Positions 10,428 to 19,457 are shown, numbered from the stretch's first letter. The stretch: 64,000 nucleotides of DNA from Candidatus Poribacteria bacterium (GCA_028820655.1 JAPPIK010000011.1:21732-85731); one strand, 5' to 3'. Notes: generated from the sequence alone by a model not told the origin. Numbers and translations: made by a program.

Positions 10428-11228
10428 TCATGTCCCGGCTTCCTCTCCAATCTCGTCTTTAACCTGAAAATTCCCACGCACCACCGGCTGTTCAACCAAC
10501 AGAGCACCTTCCCGAGTTCGCGTCCCGGTCGGCATGTAGTGAATTATCATCGCTCTACGCTCTCGCGTCGATGTGTTCGGATTCGATTGGTGAAGCATCA
10601 AACAGTGATGCACCATCGCGTACCCCGCTTTGACCGGCACCGCCACGGCGCGTTCGGTATCCACCTTAGCCGTCAAAAGAGCCGGCAACTTACCCTTATC
10701 CGTCATTGCCCGTTCATGTTTCGCGCCCCCCTCGCGGTGGCTGCCCGGAATCACGTTCATGCAGCCGTTCTCTTCATCGGCGTCGTCGAGCGCCATCCAG
10801 ATGCTTACCAGATTCGGAGGGACGCAACCCCAGTAGCCGTTGTCCTGATGCCAGTGTACCGCACCGCCGTGATTCGCAGGCTTGTAGAGGGCTTGGTCGA
10901 AGAAAACTTGGATATTGGGTCCGATGAGACTCTCGGCGATGTCAAGCAAAGGCGAGTGATACAGCAACTCCCGAAAGGCCTCGTCTCGCTGCCACATCTG
11001 TTGTATCTGAAGCATTACCTCGGAGTGGTCGGCATCCGGATCATCGGCGGACTCGCCAATCGCGGCGATGTTGCGCATCCCCTCACCGAATGTTCCGTGT
11101 TTCTGCGCGAACACTGCATCGTAATGTTCTCGCAGGGTTGCCAAGTGATCATCATCCAAAACGCGGTGGCCAATCTTGAGATAGCCTTCTCGCTGGAACT
11201 GTTCGACAGCCTGTTCTGTTAACTTCAC
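10428..11228 (-). CDS. Phytanoyl-CoA dioxygenase (PhyH) family protein
   Basis: A member of the Fe(II)/2-oxoglutarate-dependent PhyH superfamily, 266 residues. The facial triad is intact: HxD in VHWHQDNGYWG (about 118-128) and a distal histidine in MVHHCLMLHQSNPN (about 206-219), followed by the 2-oxoglutarate-binding arginine in TSTRERRA. It starts with GTG at 11228, whose first base is the last base of the trpC stop (TAGTG), so it is probably coupled to trpC. The substrate is unknown. Enzymes of this superfamily hydroxylate many small molecules, so a link to tryptophan metabolism is only a possibility raised by the context. Confidence 0.92.
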   Translation of the reverse strand: MKLTEQAVEQFQREGYLKIGHRVLDDDHLATLREHYDAVFAQKHGTFGEGMRNIAAIGESADDPDADHSEVMLQIQQMWQRDEAFRELLYHSPLLDIAESLIGPNIQVFFDQALYKPANHGGAVHWHQDNGYWGCVPPNLVSIWMALDDADEENGCMNVIPGSHREGGAKHERAMTDKGKLPALLTAKVDTERAVAVPVKAGYAMVHHCLMLHQSNPNTSTRERRAMIIHYMPTGTRTREGALLVEQPVVRGNFQVKDEIGEEAGT

Positions 11229-12013
11229 TAAGCCCCTTTCATTCCGAGTAACTCTCGAACCTTCGCCCCGATGTCAGCGCTCCTCACCAGCGACTCACCC
11301 ACGAGGATTGCGTCCATGTCCGCTTCGCCGAGTCTGATCACGTCTTCGCGAGTGTAAATGCCACTCTCGCTTACGACGATTTTATCGTCGGGGATTGATT
11401 TCCGCAGGTGGAAGGATGTGGCAGTGTCGGTGTGGAAGGTTTTCAGGTCTCGGTTGTTGATGCCGATGATTTCCGCTTCAGCGTCAAGCGCAATGTCCAA
11501 TTCCGAATGAGTGTGCACTTCGACTAAAGCGGCGAGATTCAGATGCTTTGCAACTCCGATGAACTCCCGCAATTGCTCCGGCGACAGGATTGCAACGATG
11601 AGCAGAACGGCATCCGCCCCCGAAACACGCGCTTGATAGATGTGGTATTCGTTGGTCGTGAAATCTTTCCGCAGCAACGGCAATTCGACAGCGTTGCGAA
11701 TCGTGGTCAGGTAGGAAAGATCGCCGCCGAAGAACTCGTGGTCGGTGAGGACCGAAATTGCAGAGGCGCCGTTTTCCGCGTAGGTTTTGGCAATCTTGAT
11801 GGGATCAAAATCCTCGCGGATTATCCCCTTGCTTGGCGATTTCCTCTTTACCTCGGCAATGAGGTTGACGGCGCCCGGCGTCGCCAATGCGGCTCTGAAG
11901 TCCCGTGTAGGCGGCAAATCGGGGATTTCACTTTTCAGCGTTTGGAACGGTGTTTTTTCTTTGTCCCGCTTGAGTTCTTCCCGTTTGTGCGCAACGATCG
12001 TATCTAGGATCAA
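11228..12013 (-). CDS. trpC: Indole-3-glycerol phosphate synthase
   Basis: Closes the indole ring in tryptophan synthesis, converting CdRP to indole-3-glycerol phosphate. The TIM-barrel signature is clear: LIAEVKRKSPSKG (catalytic Lys), VLTDHEFFGG, LLRKDF, ALVEVHT, IGINNRDLKTF and VSESGI. I chose the TTG at 12013, which gives the family-typical N-terminus MILDTIVAHKREEL and about 261 residues. The frame stays open only a few codons upstream, through a GGAGG that would serve as the ribosome site, though the gap to TTG is long. It is separated from trpD by the two-gene DUF262/HEPN cassette and overlaps the PhyH gene by one base. Confidence 0.95.
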   Translation of the reverse strand: MILDTIVAHKREELKRDKEKTPFQTLKSEIPDLPPTRDFRAALATPGAVNLIAEVKRKSPSKGIIREDFDPIKIAKTYAENGASAISVLTDHEFFGGDLSYLTTIRNAVELPLLRKDFTTNEYHIYQARVSGADAVLLIVAILSPEQLREFIGVAKHLNLAALVEVHTHSELDIALDAEAEIIGINNRDLKTFHTDTATSFHLRKSIPDDKIVVSESGIYTREDVIRLGEADMDAILVGESLVRSADIGAKVRELLGMKGA

Positions 12014-12037
12014 TGGTTTTTCAAACCTCCACAAACA

Positions 12038-12682
12038 TCACTCACAGAGGAGTTCAACAATAGCTTCAATGTCATCAATCCAGTCAAGTATCAGAATCTG
12101 TGGGCGCTCATAAGCTGGCGTCAAAAGGATTTCAGATGGATGGCTGCGTAGGGAAATGGAATAACTTCGCGCGATTTGTTTGGCCTTCACCGCTGTATCG
12201 TCATTTCGATGCGCGTAGAAATTTCGAAATGTCGACAAGTGATCAAAAACCTCGGTTTGGCCCGACAAAGCTTCTCGAATTTCGGTACGATTGGAACAGC
12301 AAATCTCTTCGCAACTCTTGATAAGAGTCTCGGGATTATGCCATGCTGGTTCATCACGTCGTTTCAAACTTCCCTGCTGTGGTATCCAAGGCTTGCATTT
12401 TCTTACTGCCGCATTGATCGCATCATCAAACGTGTGAATAGCCGAATTGTTTAACGTAATCTGTAAACCTTTTTCCCGCCATGGGGACAGAGTACAAGAT
12501 AGAAAATAAGCGCGTGCAAAATTCGCCCATGCGTTTAGACATTGAATCGTTATAAAAGAAGCTATCCGGTCAGAGTCTGGCCAAGGCAGACCACTTACTT
12601 CATGTGCCAAATTATTCAACTTTTTTAGATGGCGTTCGTTTGTCTTATGACGGAGACGGCTTAGGTACTTTGATGGGCGCAT
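12038..12682 (-). CDS. HEPN-type RNase-like protein paired with DUF262
   Basis: A 214-residue protein resembling the MAE_28990/MAE_18760-like HEPN nucleases often found beside DUF262 genes. The diagnostic HEPN motif Rx4-6H is visible as R153-N-F-Y-A-H158 in TFRNFYAHRND, including the polar residue after Arg typical of active HEPN RNases. The rest is predicted mostly helical. Its ATG overlaps the stop of the DUF262 gene by one base (TAATG), so the two are co-translated. HEPN domains in this setting usually act as RNA-cleaving effectors of defence or toxin-antitoxin systems; that role is inference here. The base composition is AT-richer than the flanking trp genes. Confidence 0.72.
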   Translation of the reverse strand: MRPSKYLSRLRHKTNERHLKKLNNLAHEVSGLPWPDSDRIASFITIQCLNAWANFARAYFLSCTLSPWREKGLQITLNNSAIHTFDDAINAAVRKCKPWIPQQGSLKRRDEPAWHNPETLIKSCEEICCSNRTEIREALSGQTEVFDHLSTFRNFYAHRNDDTAVKAKQIARSYSISLRSHPSEILLTPAYERPQILILDWIDDIEAIVELLCE

Positions 12683-13734
12683 TACAGTAGCTTCGGCTCT
12701 AATGCTTTACAAAACCATTTGAACCGTTGTTCTCGTTTTTCTTTATAATGTGTATAACTAGAGGTAGCCGAAACGAATTCTTTGAACTTTCCGCCGGTGT
12801 CTTCCGGGTTTTCTAATACTTGAGCCAATAAAGTTAGGTTTGCAATGGAAACATCTGAGTCGTAATTAAAATGAGTTTGCGGATATAAAGGCAGAAAATC
12901 CTTTACCGGATTCTTCATGTGAATAATTGCAAGAACCAAGGTATAAAAATTGTAAGGTCGCATTAATGGGCCTTTGTGTATATCGGTTATATTAAGAATA
13001 AAGTCGATCGCATATTCAAGCTTTCTTGCAATCTCCCCTATTTCATGAAACTCGTTTTCGAGACTTTCATAGAGTTTGTCAAGCATTTTTGCATTAGTTC
13101 GAGTTATCCCGTTCAACAGAGCATGGATTATCTCCGAGTATAGCTTTGTATCTGCCATTCTGGTGAGTTGTTTTTCGCCGAGAACACCGAGGTCAAGTAG
13201 ATTCTGGTCATAAGTTCTTGACAATTTATGAATAAACCACTTAAATTCCCCTTGATAAACAGAATGGCGTTTCTCCTCTGGATTGAGTGGAACCGTATAA
13301 GCGTTAATCCTTCGAAACACTTCGCGTATGTCGAATACGGTTGCGGACACTAGAAGATCCACTGACAAGGAATAATCTAGGAAAGCCTGCTGAAATTCTT
13401 TATCTAGTTCGGTACATTGTTTTCCCGCCACTTCAGCAATTTCGCTTGATCGAGACAAACGAAACTTATCCTCGAAAAATTCTAAAATTGCTTGGCTTCT
13501 TTGTTGACCATCTACTATTTCCTTGTAAGTCTTTCGGCTCCTGAGATCGGTCTTCTGAAATAGAGAAAGTTTCGGAATCGGGTAGTTGAGCAAAATCGTC
13601 TCAATGAGGAACGACTTTGCAGCAGGTGGCCAAACTTTGTCACTTCTTTGATAGTTTCGATTCACAATGATTTCCCTATTGATCATGGCTTGGCAATAAT
13701 CCGCAACAGTATAGTTTGTTGAGGTAATATGCAT
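12682..13734 (-). CDS. DUF262 (GmrS-like ParB-fold NTPase) protein
   Basis: A 350-residue protein with the DUF262 fold. Key motifs are YQR (about 28-30), the nucleotide-binding DGQQR (75-79) and FRRINAYTVPLNPEEKRH. DUF262 occurs in GmrSD type IV restriction and in several other defence systems. The HNH-type DUF1524 nuclease that follows it in GmrSD is absent; a HEPN protein is encoded instead by the next gene. The start is the ATG at 13734, with GGGAGG 7 bases upstream; an earlier in-frame ATG overlaps this ribosome site. It begins 27 bases after trpD and looks AT-rich, suggesting recent insertion into the trp operon. Confidence 0.85.
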   Translation of the reverse strand: MHITSTNYTVADYCQAMINREIIVNRNYQRSDKVWPPAAKSFLIETILLNYPIPKLSLFQKTDLRSRKTYKEIVDGQQRSQAILEFFEDKFRLSRSSEIAEVAGKQCTELDKEFQQAFLDYSLSVDLLVSATVFDIREVFRRINAYTVPLNPEEKRHSVYQGEFKWFIHKLSRTYDQNLLDLGVLGEKQLTRMADTKLYSEIIHALLNGITRTNAKMLDKLYESLENEFHEIGEIARKLEYAIDFILNITDIHKGPLMRPYNFYTLVLAIIHMKNPVKDFLPLYPQTHFNYDSDVSIANLTLLAQVLENPEDTGGKFKEFVSATSSYTHYKEKREQRFKWFCKALEPKLL

Positions 13735-13761
13735 TCTCAAGCCTCCCTTCATATCTCGGAA

Positions 13762-14772
13762 TTATGCATTCGACTTTGCTTTGAGCCCTTCCAACTTCTC
13801 TAACGCCTTCCCGGAATCAATGGACCCGTTAGCTAGGGTCAATCCCTCTTCCAAACTTCCCACCTTTCCGCCGGCAACAATCGCCGCCGCCGCATTGAGC
13901 ACTACAATGTCTCGCTTTGGTCCCTCTTCACCATTAAGAAGCCGCACGACGGTTTCGGCATTCTCCTCCGGTGTCCCACTGGTGAGGTCGTCAGGCTGAG
14001 CCTTCGGAATCCCTAGTTCGGTCGGGTCGAGTGTATAGGTCTTCACATCCCCATCGACCAACTCCGAGACCCGTGTCGTCGTCGTTGTTGTAATCTCGTC
14101 CAATCCATCGTCTCCGTGTACAACAAAGGCATGCGTACTCCCGAAACTCTTGAGCGCGTTCGCATGCGTTTCCGTGAGTTCCGGCGCGTAGACTCCAAGC
14201 ACTTGAGCGCCGGCGCCCGCCGGGTTGGTCAAAGGAGCGACCGTATTGAAAATAGTGCGGAGTGCAATTTCCCGACGCGGTCCAATGGCATATTTCATCG
14301 CACCGTGGAGCAGCGGCGCGAAAAGGAATCCGATGCCGATTTCATCAATGCACCGACCGACGTGTTCGGGTGTAATTTCGACGTTCACACCGAGCGCCAT
14401 CAGCACATTCGCACTTCCACTCGCGCGGGTCACTCCTCGGTTGCCGTGCTTCGCGACCGGAACCCCCGATCCCGCAACGACGAAGGCGGAAGTGGTTGAG
14501 ATATTGAACGAGTCCAAACGTGTACCGCCTGTACTACAGGTGTCAACGACCAAAGCGTGTTTTGTTTTGACCGGCGTCGCCTTCGACCGCATGACGCGAG
14601 CAGCCCCGGTGATCTCTTCCAGCGTTTCACCTTTTATTCGAAGTGCGGTGATGAGACTGGCAATTTGGGCATCCGTTGCTTCGCCCGACATAATCTCGTT
14701 CATGGTATCAGTCATTACAGTTTCGGTTAAATTATGTCCATCAACCACTTTTTGGATTGCTTCGCGAATCAT
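13762..14772 (-). CDS. trpD: Anthranilate phosphoribosyltransferase
   Basis: Transfers phosphoribose from PRPP to anthranilate in tryptophan synthesis. Conserved segments include DTCSTGGTRLDSFNIST (about 78-94), the PRPP-binding KHGNRGVTRASGSAN (about 107-121) and HGDDGLDE. The true start is the ATG at 14772, preceded by GTGAGGAGG with an 8-base gap. The longer frame begins at the GTG inside this ribosome site. It gives 336 residues, the normal family length. It is the first gene of the minus-strand group trpD, DUF262, HEPN, trpC, PhyH. The other trp genes are not in this window. Confidence 0.96.
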   Translation of the reverse strand: MIREAIQKVVDGHNLTETVMTDTMNEIMSGEATDAQIASLITALRIKGETLEEITGAARVMRSKATPVKTKHALVVDTCSTGGTRLDSFNISTTSAFVVAGSGVPVAKHGNRGVTRASGSANVLMALGVNVEITPEHVGRCIDEIGIGFLFAPLLHGAMKYAIGPRREIALRTIFNTVAPLTNPAGAGAQVLGVYAPELTETHANALKSFGSTHAFVVHGDDGLDEITTTTTTRVSELVDGDVKTYTLDPTELGIPKAQPDDLTSGTPEENAETVVRLLNGEEGPKRDIVVLNAAAAIVAGGKVGSLEEGLTLANGSIDSGKALEKLEGLKAKSNA

Positions 14773-14790
14773 TCCGTAATTCCTCCTCAC

Positions 14791-15156
14791 GTAAGTATTA
14801 TGACAGAAGCAGGCGTCTTCGTATGTCGTAACGATATGTGTTTTTACAGTACAGTGAGATTCGTGTATCTGCTATTCGACAGCCCTATGTCCCCGTTTCA
14901 AAAAGCAGGAATGCCCATCTCGATTATTGCTGCTATTATAACCCACGCACATAGACTCATCAAGCGTTTTTTGGGAATGGACGCTAAGTCAAAAGGAAGC
15001 GACAAGCAAGGTGGAGGCGGGTCGAAGACGCATTAGACGGAGCCGATGATCTCGCACCTGGATACCCGCAATTGCGCTCAGGTTAAAGGATATGCTATCA
15101 TTCCCTTGAATTCATGTCTCAATATGAAGCTCTGAATTAAGAGAATTATTGAAAAA
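14791..15156. other. Divergent intergenic region
   Basis: About 365 bases between divergently transcribed trpD and the acyltransferase gene. A small frame at 14887-15036 would encode a hydrophobic then basic 49-residue peptide, but it has no ribosome site and I do not call it. I see no riboswitch or tryptophan-leader structure. Confidence 0.4.
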
Positions 15157-16074
15157 ATGTCCTATCTCATCGTCATCGTGTTCGGTTGGTTCGTACGTCG
15201 TTTGCCGAAGAGTGTGGCAATGCATCTCGGCGGAATGCTCGGCAGACTCTTGTGCCTTGCACTCGGCAAACGCCGCCAGATTGCTTTATGCAACCTGAAA
15301 ATTGCATTTGGAAATACCTTGACGGCACGGGAACATCAAGAATTGTGTCTGCAGAGTTTTATTAACGTCGGCAAGGTGGCAATTGAATTTTTGCGTTTCC
15401 CAAAATTGACTCATGCGAACATTTGGCAAGAGGTAAACGTAACGGGCACGGAACACGTCGTGAACTCCCTGAAGGAACGTCGAGGGGCGATTGTTTTTCT
15501 TCCACACTTCGGTAATTGGGAACTTCTCGCGTTGGTTTACGGTGTTATCATCCCGAATCAGGCGAGAGCACTTGCTTTTCCCCTCAAAGACAGACGGTTA
15601 AACGCCTTAGTTTGGAGGTATAGGGAACATTTGAGCTTGAAGTTAATCCCTCGTCGGCAGGCCGTTAAAGAAACGTTCAGAGCTTTAAAATCCAACTACG
15701 CCGTCGGTTTCTTTGCCGATCAAGACGCCGGTCGGGAAGGAGTCTTCGTCAATTTTTTTGGAAGGCTCGCCTCCGCAGTTAGGGGACCCGTTACATTCGC
15801 GCTCAAGACAGGGGCGCCGCTGCATTTCTCACTGGATATCCGCCAGCCAGACGACCGACACCACGTACATATCTCGCCACGGATTTCCCTTGAGAGGTCC
15901 GATGACTTTGAGCAGGATGTCCGGACGAACACCGCACGGCTAATGAGTTGTCTTGAGGAGCACATCCGCCAATATCCCGGTCAATGGCTTTGGATGCACA
16001 ATCGATGGAAAACCCCGCCCGATCTGGATTGGCAGACCAAGCGCCACCAGCGTGACTTCTTAAAGAGATGTTAA
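15157..16074 (+). CDS. Lysophospholipid/lipid A acyltransferase (LpxL/HtrB family)
   Basis: An inner-membrane acyltransferase of the LpxL/HtrB family, which in Gram-negative bacteria adds secondary acyl chains to lipid A. The catalytic HxxxxE motif is seen as HFGNWE (about residue 115-120). Later conserved blocks include FPLKDRRLNALVWRYR, FFADQDAG and the C-terminal PGQWLWMHNRWK typical of the family. An N-terminal hydrophobic segment would anchor it to the membrane. At 305 residues it has normal size. There are no other lipid A genes in the window, so the exact acceptor is not certain. It supports the presence of an outer membrane. Confidence 0.9.
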   Translation: MSYLIVIVFGWFVRRLPKSVAMHLGGMLGRLLCLALGKRRQIALCNLKIAFGNTLTAREHQELCLQSFINVGKVAIEFLRFPKLTHANIWQEVNVTGTEHVVNSLKERRGAIVFLPHFGNWELLALVYGVIIPNQARALAFPLKDRRLNALVWRYREHLSLKLIPRRQAVKETFRALKSNYAVGFFADQDAGREGVFVNFFGRLASAVRGPVTFALKTGAPLHFSLDIRQPDDRHHVHISPRISLERSDDFEQDVRTNTARLMSCLEEHIRQYPGQWLWMHNRWKTPPDLDWQTKRHQRDFLKRC

Positions 16075-16322
16075 CGTCTATTTCCGTTGCGGGGCATGGA
16101 AGGTCATGTTATAATTAGCTGATCGTCGCGATAGAATTCAGTGCTTAAATTCATGATCGGAATTCCCAACATACGACTGTTCTGCTCTTTAGTTTGAAGA
16201 ATACCGATTCAGAATGTATCGGCATAGGAAGATCGGCGTCTGTTTTCTTTCCGTCAATAGGAAACTTCCCTTGGAGTAATAGTTCAAAATAGATCGCGCT
16301 ATCACAATATAAAGGAGTTATC

Positions 16323-17795
16323 ATGAATTACCCTAATAAAAAACAGGTGTTACCTGTCGTTTTTTATATATCTATTGTGGTAGTATCGCTGCAATTTGTG
16401 CCCGCTACTGGCAAAGATGCGTTAAGCAATCGAGACGGTCGCATCACGAGCCCGATGTTTTACAAAGCCATTGCGGAGGCGGTGAAAAAGGCTGACGAAT
16501 ACTACTACGAGGAAATTGACCGAAAAGAGATGTATGAGGGAGCCATAAAAGGAGCACTAGCCGCCCTCGGAGACCCCTACACCTACTATCTGCCTGAGAG
16601 ACAACAAAAGCGGGAAAAGGAAGATCTTTACCATAGCAAATTTGGAGGACTGGGAATTCAAATATATGTTGATAAAGGACTGATAAAAATTGCTCGACCC
16701 TTGCCGGACAGCCCTGCCATCAAAGCGGGATTGCAGGCCGGGGATTATATTGTAAAAGTCGGCGACGTTAAATTAGATATTGGCGGCCCCGGAGGGCAGA
16801 CGCGTGACGATATTATTGACATCTTGCGGGGACGTGTAGGGACGAAAGTTACGATAACCATACAACGACGAGGACTACGAGAGCAGTTTGATGTAACCCT
16901 CACGCGAGAAGAGATTTTGCCTAAAAGCGTTAGGAAGGGGATGCTGGAAAACCAGATAGGTTATATCCAGATAAGCAGTTTCACCGGGCGAACCAACGCA
17001 GAGTTCAAAACTGCTATTTCGCAATTGCAAGATGGAGGAATGACGGCACTCATTCTGGATTTGAGGGACAATGCGGGTGGTCTGCTTGAGCAAGCCAATT
17101 ATGTAGTAGACGCCTTCATTTCGGAGGGGGCAATCGTCTCGACAAGGGGGCGTGAACATCGGTTCAATCAAGAATACCCTGCGCATGACAGTCTGCTCTG
17201 TCCCCCCGACATTCCACTCGTGGTTATGGTTAACGAGTATAGCGCCAGCGGTTCAGAGATCGTTGCCGGAGCAATCAAAGATACCAAACGCGGAGTGTTG
17301 GTCGGCACTGACACTTACGGGAAAGGGCTTGTTCAACAACGCTTCCCGCTGAAGAATGGCGGCGGTTCTGTTTCCTTGACAATCTCTGAATATTTCACGC
17401 CTAGCGGGGCTTCCATTCATGAGAAGAGTATCACACCGCACGTCGTTGTTGCCAATCGGACAACCGAAACCGTGAATGTTGACGGATCTATCAAGGAGTT
17501 CGTAGAGAAGTGGATCGAAGAAAATGAGAAAACCGCGGGCGAGACCCCCACGGAGGCAGACTTCGCGGTCCTTGAGGGAGAACTTCCCGAATTGATTTCA
17601 TCCTTAGGACAAGAATTTGTGGCAAATCTGCAGAAATCGGTCCGGCAAAAAGCTCGCAGGATTTTCGACGTCAATCTTGGAATCTACCCGCTCGTAGACT
17701 TGAAAAACGACAAACAGTTGGCGGAAGCGATTCGCATTCTCAACGAAGGTCAAGTCGAAAGCATTCTAGCCGCAGCCCCAACGGCAAATTTATAG
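16323..17795 (+). CDS. Carboxyl-terminal processing protease (S41 family)
   Basis: A periplasmic serine protease of the CtpA/Prc type with a 490-residue chain. An N-terminal membrane/signal segment (about 8-28) is followed by a short cap region, a PDZ domain (about 105-190; LGIQIYV, GLQAGDYIVKVG) and the S41 catalytic core. The nucleophile Ser lies in NEYSASGSE (about 308-316) and the general-base Lys in GTDTYGKGLVQ (about 331-341). The C-terminal ~110 residues are an acidic, helical extension. An AAGGAG ribosome site precedes the ATG. Family members trim proteins from their C-termini during envelope maintenance. Confidence 0.93.
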   Translation: MNYPNKKQVLPVVFYISIVVVSLQFVPATGKDALSNRDGRITSPMFYKAIAEAVKKADEYYYEEIDRKEMYEGAIKGALAALGDPYTYYLPERQQKREKEDLYHSKFGGLGIQIYVDKGLIKIARPLPDSPAIKAGLQAGDYIVKVGDVKLDIGGPGGQTRDDIIDILRGRVGTKVTITIQRRGLREQFDVTLTREEILPKSVRKGMLENQIGYIQISSFTGRTNAEFKTAISQLQDGGMTALILDLRDNAGGLLEQANYVVDAFISEGAIVSTRGREHRFNQEYPAHDSLLCPPDIPLVVMVNEYSASGSEIVAGAIKDTKRGVLVGTDTYGKGLVQQRFPLKNGGGSVSLTISEYFTPSGASIHEKSITPHVVVANRTTETVNVDGSIKEFVEKWIEENEKTAGETPTEADFAVLEGELPELISSLGQEFVANLQKSVRQKARRIFDVNLGIYPLVDLKNDKQLAEAIRILNEGQVESILAAAPTANL

Positions 17796-17978
17796 TTATA
17801 GATTGATACCCGGTTCGACGCCGAACGCGGATTTATCCCTCAATTATTAATTGTTATCGCCTTCTAGGTTGATTGTCGGCGGGGCGCAAACCAAGCACGG
17901 AAGGAAAGTGAACTTGACGCGGCGGACTTGGGGGCATGGTTGCTAAATAAACGGGGGAGGGGAACTCAAAACGCAGTC

Positions 17979-18332
17979 TTAGCCCCAAGGTGGGCGGCGA
18001 CCGCTCAAATCTTCGATATAGTCAGCGGTTTCTTGAAGTTCTCGTGCGTGATGCGCCTTCACTTTTTTGGTGGCGGCATCTTCTGTGTGATAGTCAAGCC
18101 GCCATGTTCCCTTCTTGAGTCGCGTGAGTACGAACTCACCCTCTGTGTGGGCGTTCACATATCTGAGAAAATCGTGTAAGATCCAATAGACGTCCGACGC
18201 GGAATATCTGAGCGGATTGGATTTGGATTCCTTACCAACATACTCCAACGCTGTCTTAACAATATCGGCGACTTCCGGCACTGTATAAGAGCCGTAGGCA
18301 TCTAGCTGAATTCTATCCATTACTATGTCCAT
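17979..18332 (-). CDS. Small protein of unknown function
   Basis: A 117-residue soluble protein that I do not recognise. It has no signal peptide, membrane segment or cysteine. It is charged and mixed helix/strand, ending in GRRPPWG. It begins 12 bases downstream of the XdhC-like gene on the same strand, so it is probably the last gene of the four-gene operon that starts at 23251. That conserved-looking spacing is the main argument that it is real. Confidence 0.55.
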   Translation of the reverse strand: MDIVMDRIQLDAYGSYTVPEVADIVKTALEYVGKESKSNPLRYSASDVYWILHDFLRYVNAHTEGEFVLTRLKKGTWRLDYHTEDAATKKVKAHHARELQETADYIEDLSGRRPPWG

Positions 18333-18344
18333 GCGGCGACTGGG

Positions 18345-19457
18345 CTAGTGAGTACTCAATTTTACCGAGGGCATTCGTGCCGGTTGCGCATCAAACCGAA
18401 TCTCCGGTTTTGCGCTGTTACGCACCTGAACCAATTGAGCGGCGATACTTACAGCGATTTCGGGGACAGTTTTTGAATTAATGTCTAGACCAATAGGGGC
18501 GTATACCCGGGCGAGATCGTCTTCCGAAATACCAAGCTCCATTAGATCATCGAGAATCAGTTTTATCTTTCGGCGGCTGCCGATTAAACCGACGTAACGA
18601 GCCTTGGATTGAACTACACTGTGGAGCGCCTCCTCATCATGCTGATGACCTCGCGTGACGACGACGACGTAAGTCAAGTGATTGATGGGGTACTTTCGCA
18701 GTTCGTCGGCAATGTCACCGATAATAATCTCATTTGCTTCCGGCAAACGCTCCGTTGACGCAAAATCGGGCCGATCATCAACTATGGCGATGTCAAAGTC
18801 CAACCAGTCGCCGAGGTGACATAATGCTTGCCCGACATGACCTGCACCCGCGATAAGAAGCGTTGGACGTGGTTGCACCGGATCAAGAAAAACCCACACA
18901 TCGTTGTCTCTCCAGCGAAACACACCCGGGGAATTCTCCCCCAACACTCCATTAAGTTCGCTTTCGATTTCCGACTCCAATGCCGCATTCCCCAATGAAC
19001 CGACGCGTTCATTGTTCACGGCACGAATCATCTTCATACCGGTTTGGACCTCGTCCACATCACTCTTCACCACCGTCGCGACAACGAGCGGCACTTTCTC
19101 GTCGTTCAATTCCTGTAGACGAGCAAACATGGCAGCTTCATCTTCAGACTTCGGAAGATCGATAAATATTTTCATGTTTCCGCCGCAAATGAGACCGTCA
19201 TCCCAACCGTAGTCGCTATCTAACTGGAAATTAAGTAGCCGCGGAACACCACCCTGCATTAAACCGATCGCTTGTCGGCGTGCTTCCGCTTCTACACAGC
19301 CACCCCCAAGCGTTCCGACGTTTCGCAAATCCGGTAATATTAGCAATTTGGAACCGGGTTTCTGCGGTGTTGAGCCCTTTGTCTCGACGACGGTGCAGTA
19401 CGCCCCCAATTGCTCTGCCTCGATGAGGTGCAGGATTTTCGAGTATATCTCTCTCAT
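18345..19457 (-). CDS. XdhC/CoxI-family protein
   Basis: Resembles XdhC/CoxI accessory factors, which sulfurate the molybdenum cofactor and deliver it to xanthine-dehydrogenase-type enzymes. The N-terminal XdhC/CoxI domain shows TKGSTPQKPGSKLLI (about 25-39) and LGGGCVEAEARRQA (about 50-63). The C-terminal Rossmann domain starts with LLIAGAGHVGQAL (about 200-212) and ends with YVGLIGSRRK and APIGLDINSKTVPEIAVSI. At 370 residues it has the full two-domain length. Its ATGA start overlaps the stop of the dehydrogenase-fold gene. No molybdoenzyme gene is near, which is unusual for this family. Confidence 0.9.
   Translation of the reverse strand: MREIYSKILHLIEAEQLGAYCTVVETKGSTPQKPGSKLLILPDLRNVGTLGGGCVEAEARRQAIGLMQGGVPRLLNFQLDSDYGWDDGLICGGNMKIFIDLPKSEDEAAMFARLQELNDEKVPLVVATVVKSDVDEVQTGMKMIRAVNNERVGSLGNAALESEIESELNGVLGENSPGVFRWRDNDVWVFLDPVQPRPTLLIAGAGHVGQALCHLGDWLDFDIAIVDDRPDFASTERLPEANEIIIGDIADELRKYPINHLTYVVVVTRGHQHDEEALHSVVQSKARYVGLIGSRRKIKLILDDLMELGISEDDLARVYAPIGLDINSKTVPEIAVSIAAQLVQVRNSAKPEIRFDAQPARMPSVKLSTH

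Noticed and set aside
10404-11222. Plus-strand open frame of 272 codons
   Set aside because: It mirrors the PhyH gene on the minus strand, has no ribosome site and no domain; the minus-strand frame has the full Fe(II)-binding motif set.
12682-13734. Classical GmrSD type IV restriction enzyme
   Set aside because: The DUF262 half is present but the C-terminal DUF1524/HNH nuclease half is absent, both in this protein and next to it.
14887-15036. 49-residue frame with a hydrophobic start and basic glycine-rich end
   Set aside because: Suggestive of a small membrane protein, but there is no ribosome site and nothing to support translation.
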